Assembly: GCA_021796055.1 (NCBI GenBank)
Contig: JAJYOS010000536.1
Location: 1-5,011, forward strand
From: Bacteroidota bacterium
Lineage (GTDB): Bacteria > Bacteroidota > Kryptoniia > Kryptoniales > JAKASW01
DNA: 5,011 bases
Direction of reading: 5' to 3'
Part shown: positions 1 to 5,011 of the stretch, in pieces
Position numbering within the stretch: the first letter of the stretch is position 1
Layout of the letters: every line of letters begins with the position of its first letter
The notes under the pieces: model-generated
What the model saw: only the letters and a program-made list of their open reading frames with translations
Database searches by the model: none
Told to the model about the DNA's origin: nothing
Made by a program: the position numbers and the translations under genes

Positions 1-59
1 CCCCTGATTCACCGGCCCCTTGTTAACAGGGCGGTCCCATGGACAATACGTCTGACTTG

Positions 60-1196
60 TTAACGCAGGGAGCGCCTGAAGGTGTAGACACTCAGCGAGA
101 GGACGACCACGCCGATAAGGAACAGAGCGAGTGTCTGGGGCCACAGATCCGCGAAACCATCCCCCTTCAGGAATATCCCCCGAACTATTTCCATGAAGTA
201 TCTGACAGGGACAAGATATGTAACATACTGGAAGAATTTCGGCATGTTTTCTATCGGGAAGATGAATCCGGACAGGATCAACATCGGCATCATGACGAAG
301 AACTGTGCCGTCATTGTCGCCTGCTGCTGTGTCTTCGATATGGAAGAAACGAAGAGGCCTAGGCCGAGGGCTACCACTACAAAGAGGAGGCTGAGTACCA
401 CAAGGGTAAGGACGTTTCCCCTCAGCGGGACATGGAATACGTATACGCTGACGAAGAGGACAAGGAACACCTCGACGATACCGATCAATGCGAATGGGAT
501 CATCTTTCCGAGTATGAACTCCAGATCGTGAAGGGGGGTCACGACAATCTGTTCAATCGTTCCGTTCTCCTTCTCCTTGACAATTGCCAGTGAAGTAATC
601 GTCAGCGTAATAACCATCAATACCATGACGAGCACCGCCGGTACCATGAAATTTACACTCTTAAGATCGGGGTTGTACCACGCCCTCGTTTGGGCGACTA
701 CCTGCGGAAGGTCGTCGGAACTCCTTATCAGGCTAAATTTTTCCGCACGTTTGACTATGATATTCCGTGCGTAGCTGAGTGCTATGACGCTGGCGTAGCT
801 CAGACCTATCCCGCTGGTATTCGAATCGGAGCCGTCCGCGATTACGGCAAGCTGAGGATTCCTTCCCGCGAGAATATCCCGGGCGAAATGAACCGGCACG
901 ATAAGCGCCATACCGGCTTTCCCGCTTTTGAGAAAATGGTCGATTTCATTTATGTCGTCTATGTATGCTACAGGCGTAAAGTAGTCAGAGCTGGTAAAAT
1001 GATCGATAAGCTCCCTGCTCTGTCGCGTGTTGTCAAGATCGCAGATGACGATCGGTATATTCCTGACATCGACGGTGGCGGCGTAGCCCAAAAGTATGAG
1101 CTGGAGAACCGGCGCAATGAAGAGCATGCCGAACATTCTCTTATCCCGTCTAAGTTGAAGGAATTCCTTCTTGACGACCCGCAGTATCCTTTTCAT
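60..1196 (-). CDS. ABC-2 type transporter permease (YbhR-like, second of two)
   Basis: This is the second inner-membrane subunit, 378 residues and paralogous to the gene before it. The N-terminus MKRILRVVKKEFLQLRRDKR is the amphipathic membrane-surface helix. TM1 spans about 22-40. An extracytoplasmic domain of about 140 residues carries DGSDSNT (121-127) and YNPDLKS (174-180). Five TM segments follow near 183-206, 231-254, 261-286, 297-316 and 354-373. The cytoplasmic motif EKENGT (208-213) matches EKERGT of permease 1. SKTQQQA (287-293) and LILSGFIFPIENMP (306-319) closely resemble what I recall of E. coli YbhR, which also occupies the last place in its operon. The protein has full family length and ends in a basic tail (FRRSLR) with a TAA at 60-62. 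The ATG follows the permease 1 stop by 1 nt. It should form a heterodimer with permease 1, moving substrate from the membrane or cytoplasm to a periplasmic adaptor and the TolC-like channel. YbhFSR of E. coli has been linked to tetracycline and cation efflux; that cannot be transferred here with confidence. Confidence 0.94.
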   Translation of the reverse strand: MKRILRVVKKEFLQLRRDKRMFGMLFIAPVLQLILLGYAATVDVRNIPIVICDLDNTRQSRELIDHFTSSDYFTPVAYIDDINEIDHFLKSGKAGMALIVPVHFARDILAGRNPQLAVIADGSDSNTSGIGLSYASVIALSYARNIIVKRAEKFSLIRSSDDLPQVVAQTRAWYNPDLKSVNFMVPAVLVMVLMVITLTITSLAIVKEKENGTIEQIVVTPLHDLEFILGKMIPFALIGIVEVFLVLFVSVYVFHVPLRGNVLTLVVLSLLFVVVALGLGLFVSSISKTQQQATMTAQFFVMMPMLILSGFIFPIENMPKFFQYVTYLVPVRYFMEIVRGIFLKGDGFADLWPQTLALFLIGVVVLSLSVYTFRRSLR

Positions 1197-1197
1197 C

Positions 1198-2328
1198 TCA
1201 GAATCCCTTTTTGCTCAGTCTGAACGAGGCGAACGCCGGAATTGCAATAGCGAAAATTATCAGCGGATAAATCTGGTCGTAAATATCGGAGAAGCCGGCC
1301 CCCTTCAGCATTATTGCCCTGAGGGCTGACAGGAAATATCTGCCGGGGAGGAGATACGTCACGATTTGGAGCGGGAGCGCCATGCTATTTATAGGGAAAA
1401 CAAATCCGGAGAGAATAAATGTCGGCAGTATAGACAGGAGGCTCGCCACAAGGAATGCCATCTGCTGTGAACTGGTGAATGTCGATATGAGCAGACCTAT
1501 GCTCAAACTGCCTATAAGAAAGATTACAATGGTCAACGCCAGAAACAGTATGCTCCCCCGAACGGTGACGTCGAAAAGTACGAAGCTTGCCGATATAACG
1601 AGAACGGAGGCGGCGAGAGAGAGCACAAAATAGAGTGTTGTTTTACCCAGTATGATTTCGAGAGATGTTGTCGGAGCCATGGTTATGTGCTCGAGCGTGC
1701 CGCGCTCCTTTTCCCTGACCACCGATATGGCGGGAGTAACGATACTCAGTATCATCAAGATGAATCCAATCAGACCCGGCACAAGGAATTTCGCGCTTTT
1801 CAGCTCCGAGTTGTAATAAATTCTCGGCCGGTAATCGATTCCTGCCGATGCGATGCGAAATCCCTTCTCATTCATGTACCGCGCCGTCAGGTTGGCGGAA
1901 TAGTTCTGAAGCACCCCGTTTACATAACCCATAATAATAGTAGCCGTGTTGGAATTGGCGCCGTCGAGAAGTACTTGCACATCGACCCTTTTCCCGAGTA
2001 GTATTTCCCTGGCGTAATCGCGCGGAATAACCAGGACGGCCTTCGCTTTGCCATCCTGGATAAACTTGTCGATGGAAGGCTCGTCGGGGACAGCGCCTGC
2101 GAAATCAAAATACTCGGTGCTGAAAAACTTTTGCTGCAACTCACGACTCTCCTTTGTCATTGACTCGTCGAGGACTCCCATGGTGACGTGTTTGACGTCG
2201 AAGTTGAGAGCGTACCCATAAAGGAGAAGCATTAGCGTCGGGACAAGGATGATCGCCGAGAGGGATAGTTTGTCTCGCTTCAGCTGCCGGTATTCCTTCA
2301 CGTAGATCGTCAGAATATTTTCAAACAT
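1198..2328 (-). CDS. ABC-2 type transporter permease (YbhS-like, first of two)
   Basis: This is an inner-membrane subunit of the exporter, 376 residues from the chosen start. It shows the ABC-2 (type V exporter) layout: an amphipathic N-terminal helix (KEYRQLKRDK), TM1 about 22-41, a large extracytoplasmic domain about 42-180 with DGANSNT (122-128) and YNSELKS (172-178), then five TM segments near 182-203, 229-252, 259-284, 291-312 and 351-369. The cytoplasmic coupling motif EKERGT (206-211) follows TM2, and FILSGFVFPI (304-313) is the re-entrant region typical of the family. An in-frame ATG at 2341-2343 would add MGTNR. I prefer the ATG at 2326-2328 because a GGGA lies 9 nt upstream and its N-terminus aligns with that of permease 2; the longer start has no clear Shine-Dalgarno. 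The gene overlaps ATPase 2 by 8 nt (23 nt with the longer start). It likely heterodimerises with its paralogue downstream. Placement and motifs suit YbhS; substrate is unknown. Confidence 0.93.
   Translation of the reverse strand: MFENILTIYVKEYRQLKRDKLSLSAIILVPTLMLLLYGYALNFDVKHVTMGVLDESMTKESRELQQKFFSTEYFDFAGAVPDEPSIDKFIQDGKAKAVLVIPRDYAREILLGKRVDVQVLLDGANSNTATIIMGYVNGVLQNYSANLTARYMNEKGFRIASAGIDYRPRIYYNSELKSAKFLVPGLIGFILMILSIVTPAISVVREKERGTLEHITMAPTTSLEIILGKTTLYFVLSLAASVLVISASFVLFDVTVRGSILFLALTIVIFLIGSLSIGLLISTFTSSQQMAFLVASLLSILPTFILSGFVFPINSMALPLQIVTYLLPGRYFLSALRAIMLKGAGFSDIYDQIYPLIIFAIAIPAFASFRLSKKGF
1204..1210 (-). promoter_or_regulatory. Purine-rich ribosome binding site (AAAGGGA) of permease 2
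   Basis: The minus strand reads AAAGGGATTCTGAGATG. The AAAGGGA lies in the last Lys-Gly codons of permease 1, 7 nt before the ATG at 1194-1196. The TGA stop of permease 1 and this ATG are separated by one G, an arrangement that favours termination-reinitiation and equal output of the two permeases. Confidence 0.55.
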
Positions 2329-3259
2329 TCGGTTTGTTCCCATTCGGACGGGTTTCTTTCACGAATATATCTTCGAGCGTCGGGGAGGCCTTGACGATGC
2401 GAAAACCGGTTATGCCGTTACTTCCCAGCACGCCTTCAAGCGCAGAGACGGGGTTCTCGATTTCGGCATATACATGGACGTTGTTGCCGTAGATCGCCGC
2501 ATCTGTTACCCACATCTCCTGCTCCACAATGTTGAACACGTTTAGAGGCATGGCTGTCTCGATCTCGAAGAGGGGAAGATCCGAGAAGTGCCGGCGGATG
2601 CCCTCCGGTGAACCGTTCACGACAATTCTTCCGAGGTGCATCATGATAATGTTCTCGCAGAACTCCGCTTCCTCCAAATGATGCGTCGTGACTATGATAG
2701 TGGCGCCTTCGTTGGAGAGCTGCCTGATCAGCTGCCAGAACTTGTCGCGGACGACAGGGTCCACACCGCTCGTCGGTTCATCCAGGAACACAATCCTGGG
2801 ATGATGCAGAACCGCACATCCAAGCGCCAGGCGCTGCCGCCATCCCAACGGAAGTTCTCTCGTGAGGAGGTCCTCCCTTCCCTTCAGGTCGGCGACCTCT
2901 ATCACCCATGCGAACCTGTCCCTGAGCTCGTCCTTCCCCAGGCCGTAGACGCCGCCGTAAAATTCGATATTCTCTCTCACAGTCAGATCGCCGTACAAGG
3001 AAAATTTCTGCGACATGTACCCTATATTCTCGCGTACCTTTTCGGGATGTCTTGCCACGTCAAAGCCGGCCACCTCTACCTCTCCGGATGTGGGTTTTGT
3101 CAGGCCGCAAAGCATTTTTATCGTCGTAGATTTGCCGGCACCGTTGGCACCGATGAAACCGACGACGTCTCCTTCTCCGACTTCGAATGAAATCGAATCG
3201 ACGGCGGTGAAACTCCCGAACTTCTTGGTCAGGCCGGCAGCTTTGATCGCGTACGACAT
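2321..3259 (-). CDS. ABC-2 type efflux transporter ATPase (YbhF C-half / DrrA-like)
   Basis: This 312-residue cytoplasmic subunit binds and hydrolyses ATP to drive the two permeases encoded next. All motifs are visible in order: aromatic Phe14 of the A-loop region; Walker A GANGAGKST (37-45, DNA 3125-3151); Q-loop Gln84 in YMSQKFSLY; signature LPLGW (136-140, DNA 2840-2854) in place of LSGGQ; Walker B IVFLDE with Asp160 and catalytic Glu161; D-loop SGVD (164-167); H-switch His193 in TTHHLEEAE. As I recall the family, LPLGW followed by RQRLALG is a normal variant in the second ATPase half of YbhF proteins, so it is not evidence of decay. Residues from about 215 form a C-terminal accessory domain ending PTLEDIFVKE, as in DrrA/YbhF-type ATPases. 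The ATG start lies 2 nt after the TolC-like stop and places the first beta strand (YAIKAAGLTKKFG) at the usual distance. The 3' end overlaps permease 1. It probably pairs with the degenerate ATPase 1; a homodimer cannot be excluded. Confidence 0.96.
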   Translation of the reverse strand: MSYAIKAAGLTKKFGSFTAVDSISFEVGEGDVVGFIGANGAGKSTTIKMLCGLTKPTSGEVEVAGFDVARHPEKVRENIGYMSQKFSLYGDLTVRENIEFYGGVYGLGKDELRDRFAWVIEVADLKGREDLLTRELPLGWRQRLALGCAVLHHPRIVFLDEPTSGVDPVVRDKFWQLIRQLSNEGATIIVTTHHLEEAEFCENIIMMHLGRIVVNGSPEGIRRHFSDLPLFEIETAMPLNVFNIVEQEMWVTDAAIYGNNVHVYAEIENPVSALEGVLGSNGITGFRIVKASPTLEDIFVKETRPNGNKPNV

Positions 3260-3261
3260 TC

Positions 3262-4584
3262 TTACAGTTGTCCTGTGGCTTTCTCAAGGCTGACCCTCGC
3301 GATTTCGAGATCGGTCAGCGACTGGGAGTAGTTCAGCTTCGCCTGCAGCAATGCCACTTCCGCGTCCAACAGATCCGTGTTAGTGACGAGGCCGACTTTG
3401 AATTTCTGGTCCGAGATACGGTAGCTCTCCTCCGCGTCTTTCACCGTAGTTTCCGCGACCACGATCCTGTCCCTTGCCTGCTTGAAGTTGAGGTAGCTCC
3501 GAGTGACATCGAGATACACGCCGTCCGCGGTTTGCTGTTCGGCCAGCTGCGCTTGCTCGCTCTGTGCCTTTGCCTCATCCACTTTGGACTGAGTCTGTCC
3601 CCAGTTCCAGATGGGAAGACTTACCACGACGCTCGCATCCCACGTGTTCTTGAAGACATCTTGAGTCGGGAAGATCCTCTGGTTTGGCCGTTGATAGTAG
3701 AAATTCCCAACCAATGAAATTTGGGGGAGATAGGCTCCCCAGGCGGCGGCAGCGGCGGCCTCTGCCGCGTTCACCCTGAGCTTCAGTGAGTGCAGCTCGC
3801 TGCGGTTCTCCAGCGCATCTCTCAGAAGCTGTCCAATCGCCGGCAGCGTTGTGTCACCAGCCTGCGGCACCGATTCTATGGTGTATTCGGTGCTTAGCGG
3901 CACGCCAAGCACGTTGTTAAGCGCCACCTCGGCAAGCCTCAGGTTATTCTCCGCGTTTAGAAGCATCAACTGGCTGTTCGACACCTGGACCTTAACACTA
4001 AGCACATCGCTCTGTGTCAGCATTCCCTGGGCCAGCATATTCCCAGCTTGCTGGTAATGCGACCTGGTTCTGTCCAGGTTCTCCTTCATGAATTCCTCGG
4101 CCTGAAGCGCGTTGTAGACGTTCCAATATGCCGTCGCTATCTGGACTTTCAGGTTCGACTTGTCGGTTTTTGCGTCGAACTGCGAAGCCTCGGCGTTGTC
4201 CCTCGCGGCCTTCGAAGCGTTCGTGAGCTGAAAACCCGTGAAAATGGGCTGCTGGACGGATAACTCGAGGTTGTAAGTATTGTACACGTTCTGTTGGATC
4301 TGGAAGGTGTTTCCCACTCCGGGGATGCTTACCGGCAGCGTCAGCACGGAGGCCGGAATCGCGGACAGGCGCGTGTATCTTCCCTGGAACGAAAGGTTTG
4401 CCCATCTGCTCGCGTTCACCTCACTATACTTCGCTTCCGCCGAGACGGCATTAAGCTCAGATATCTTCAGTGCCTTCGAATTCTCAAGCCCAACTTTCAA
4501 TGCCTCCTGCAGGGTCAGGGGGGTCTGGGCGTTAGCAGCCATGGCAATGCTTATCATTCCCAACATGACAAATATCTTATGCAC
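3262..4584 (-). CDS. TolC-family outer-membrane efflux channel (OEP)
   Basis: This 440-residue protein (usual TolC-family length) should trimerise into an outer-membrane beta barrel with a periplasmic helical tunnel and form the exit duct of the pump. It starts at GTG: the AAGGAGG lies 9 nt upstream, and this start supplies the basic n-region (His2, Lys3) of a signal peptide. Hydrophobic residues 4-16 are followed by Ala17-Asn18-Ala19, giving likely signal peptidase I cleavage before Gln20. Two OEP repeats are visible. The first begins LTLQEALKVGLENS (23-36), with barrel-like segments around 60-118 (including PIFTGF) and helices around 121-226 (GMLTQSDVL, 187-195). The second begins near 253, with barrel strands about 285-325 (LPQISLVGNFYYQ, LPIWNWGQTQ) and helices from about 330, including the family-typical GLVTNTDLLDAEVALLQAKL (398-417), to a terminal ATGQL. 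There is no lipobox cysteine, so it is not an OprM-type lipoprotein. It stops 2 nt before ATPase 2. Substrate cannot be read from the sequence. Confidence 0.95.
   Translation of the reverse strand: MHKIFVMLGMISIAMAANAQTPLTLQEALKVGLENSKALKISELNAVSAEAKYSEVNASRWANLSFQGRYTRLSAIPASVLTLPVSIPGVGNTFQIQQNVYNTYNLELSVQQPIFTGFQLTNASKAARDNAEASQFDAKTDKSNLKVQIATAYWNVYNALQAEEFMKENLDRTRSHYQQAGNMLAQGMLTQSDVLSVKVQVSNSQLMLLNAENNLRLAEVALNNVLGVPLSTEYTIESVPQAGDTTLPAIGQLLRDALENRSELHSLKLRVNAAEAAAAAAWGAYLPQISLVGNFYYQRPNQRIFPTQDVFKNTWDASVVVSLPIWNWGQTQSKVDEAKAQSEQAQLAEQQTADGVYLDVTRSYLNFKQARDRIVVAETTVKDAEESYRISDQKFKVGLVTNTDLLDAEVALLQAKLNYSQSLTDLEIARVSLEKATGQL
3271..3274 (-). promoter_or_regulatory. Probable ribosome binding site (AGGA) of ATPase 2
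   Basis: The minus strand reads ACAGGACAACTGTAAGAATG. AGGA lies within the last codons of the TolC-like gene, 11 nt before the ATG at 3257-3259. The spacing is slightly long, and the stop and start are only 2 nt apart, so reinitiation by ribosomes finishing the TolC gene probably contributes. Confidence 0.5.
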
Positions 4585-4593
4585 TTTTGATTT

Positions 4594-4600
4594 CCTCCTT
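4594..4600 (-). promoter_or_regulatory. Strong Shine-Dalgarno (AAGGAGG) for the TolC-like gene
   Basis: The minus strand reads AAGGAGG, close to a perfect anti-16S complement, 9 nt before the GTG at 4582-4584. It overlaps the TAA stop of ATPase 1 (4600-4602) by one base. This is the strongest ribosome binding site in the window and it decides the GTG start of the outer-membrane gene. Confidence 0.85.
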
Positions 4601-5011
4601 TACGACTTTATCAGACTAGTAAAAATATTGTCGAGTGACGCACTTACTTCTTTAAGTTCCGCTCCCTCATCGACATCCTTTCTCACGGCCTTCAACACCA
4701 ACTCCACCTTATCCCGGGATGTCTCCGGAGTGACAAACGTAATCCTGTCCCCGAGAACCACCAGATCCTGTGCGAACTCGAAACCTGAGACCACGGAAAA
4801 GGCCCCCCTCAAATTTCTGGAGTGCACTTCAAAAACGTGAAGCGGCATTCCCGATATGAGGGCGGGTACACTATTGTACCTGAGTAGTTTTCCGCCGTTG
4901 AACAGTGCAACTCTGTTGCATCTCTCCGCCTCGTTGAGATACGGAGTAGCGACAATTATCGTCATCCGGTTCTTCAGGAAAGAGGCGAGAATAAGCCAGA
5001 GCTCCCGTCTC
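4600..5011 (-). CDS. ABC transporter ATPase, C-terminal part (partial at window edge; YbhF N-half type)
   Basis: This is the end of a nucleotide-binding subunit of an ABC-2 type exporter; it would act at the cytoplasmic face of the inner membrane. About 136 codons are visible. The frame stays open from the edge, and the methionine at 4963-4965 is internal: the preceding residues, RRELWLILASFLKNR, are the helix that follows the D-loop in ABC ATPases. The Walker A, signature and Walker B motifs therefore lie beyond the window. The H-switch segment reads IIVATPYLNEAERC, with Pro (4942-4944) where the histidine normally stands. Substitution here is, from memory, typical of the first ATPase half in YbhF-like pairs, so the site may be weakly catalytic. 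A C-terminal domain of about 95 residues follows and ends in ASLDNIFTSL, parallel to PTLEDIFVKE in the second ATPase. The TAA stop overlaps the Shine-Dalgarno of the TolC-like gene. ABC ATPase identity is near certain; substrate is unknown. Confidence 0.93.
   Translation of the reverse strand, partial: RRELWLILASFLKNRMTIIVATPYLNEAERCNRVALFNGGKLLRYNSVPALISGMPLHVFEVHSRNLRGAFSVVSGFEFAQDLVVLGDRITFVTPETSRDKVELVLKAVRKDVDEGAELKEVSASLDNIFTSLIKS

Larger units (their letters stand above)
60..5011 (-). other. Efflux pump operon: ATPase 1 - TolC - ATPase 2 - permease 1 - permease 2 (5' end outside window)
   Basis: Five genes lie on one strand with junctions of +15, +2, -8 and +1 nt and no room for an internal promoter outside coding sequence. 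Together they supply two nucleotide-binding domains, two transmembrane subunits and an outer-membrane exit channel. The part missing for a complete tripartite pump is a periplasmic HlyD/YbhG-type adaptor, expected upstream with the promoter and perhaps a TetR-type regulator; neither can be seen here. The operon is inferred from spacing and shared function, not from a visible promoter or terminator. Confidence 0.85.

Noticed and set aside
17..31. Possible terminator hairpin CCCT/AGGG after the operon
   Set aside because: The stem is only four base pairs with a seven-base loop, the flanks do not pair, and no T-run follows on the minus strand.
1..59. Possible start of a further minus-strand gene downstream (GTG near base 14, ATG near base 40)
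   Set aside because: The ATG frame meets a stop after five codons. The GTG leaves only a few codons in the window and the nearby AAGGGG is only 3 nt away, too close for a normal ribosome binding site.
19..64. Nine-base direct repeat CTTGTTAAC at 19-27 and 56-64, with the 8-base palindrome TGTTAACA at 21-28
   Set aside because: The second copy overlaps the stop codon of permease 2, only two copies exist, and no flanking structure supports an attachment site or operator. Probably chance.
690..1223. 177-residue open frame on the plus strand opposite permease 2
   Set aside because: It lies wholly antisense to a well-supported permease and the start of its neighbour, has no recognisable domain, and is best explained as a shadow frame.
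2636..3190. 184-residue plus-strand open frame opposite ATPase 2
   Set aside because: It is antisense to the conserved Walker and signature motifs of ATPase 2, which explain the absence of stop codons on the other strand.
3742..3765. GC-rich trinucleotide run encoding a string of alanines in the TolC-like protein (residues 273-281)
   Set aside because: It lies in a helix of the second OEP repeat, where alanine-rich sequence before the YLPQ strand is normal; there is no sign of repeat expansion beyond this.
4280..4840. 186-residue plus-strand open frame across the TolC-like and ATPase 1 genes
   Set aside because: It spans the junction of two clear minus-strand genes and shows no family motifs; its composition is that of reverse-complemented coding sequence.

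Overview
The window is part of one operon, read entirely from the minus strand (right to left), that encodes a tripartite ABC-2 type efflux pump of a Gram-negative bacterium. In transcription order it holds: the 3' end of a first ABC ATPase gene (4600-5011, cut by the window edge), a TolC-family outer-membrane channel (3262-4584), a second, complete ABC ATPase (2321-3259), and two paralogous ABC-2 permeases (1198-2328 and 60-1196). The set matches the E. coli YbhF-YbhS-YbhR family. Here the two ATPase halves that are fused in YbhF are separate genes, with the outer-membrane channel gene lying between them. A periplasmic HlyD/YbhG-type adaptor is not in the window; I infer it lies upstream, beyond base 5011.

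The junctions are very tight: 15 nt between ATPase 1 and TolC, 2 nt between TolC and ATPase 2, an 8-nt overlap between ATPase 2 and permease 1 (23 nt with the longer start), and 1 nt between permease 1 and permease 2. Each ribosome binding site lies in the end of the preceding gene. This indicates one polycistronic mRNA and probably translational coupling. No promoter lies in the window. The 59 bases after the last stop codon hold no gene I can support and no convincing terminator.

The two ATPases are not equivalent. ATPase 2 has intact Walker A, Q-loop, Walker B, D-loop and H-switch, with the variant signature LPLGW. The ATPase 1 fragment has ATPYLNEAE where ATPase 2 has TTHHLEEAE, so its H-switch histidine is replaced by proline. 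The pump is therefore probably an asymmetric ATPase pair driving a permease heterodimer, with substrate passing through an adaptor to the TolC-like channel.

Organism: an outer membrane is certain from the TolC homologue. Roughly balanced GC content and a signal peptide ending in Ala-Asn-Ala-Gln are compatible with the Bacteroidota/Ignavibacteriota (FCB) group, but this is a weak guess. The content is a known type of efflux operon. I found no mobile element, RNA gene, CRISPR array or clearly new system. The points worth a second look are the gene order, the split and asymmetric ATPases, and the start-site arrangement.
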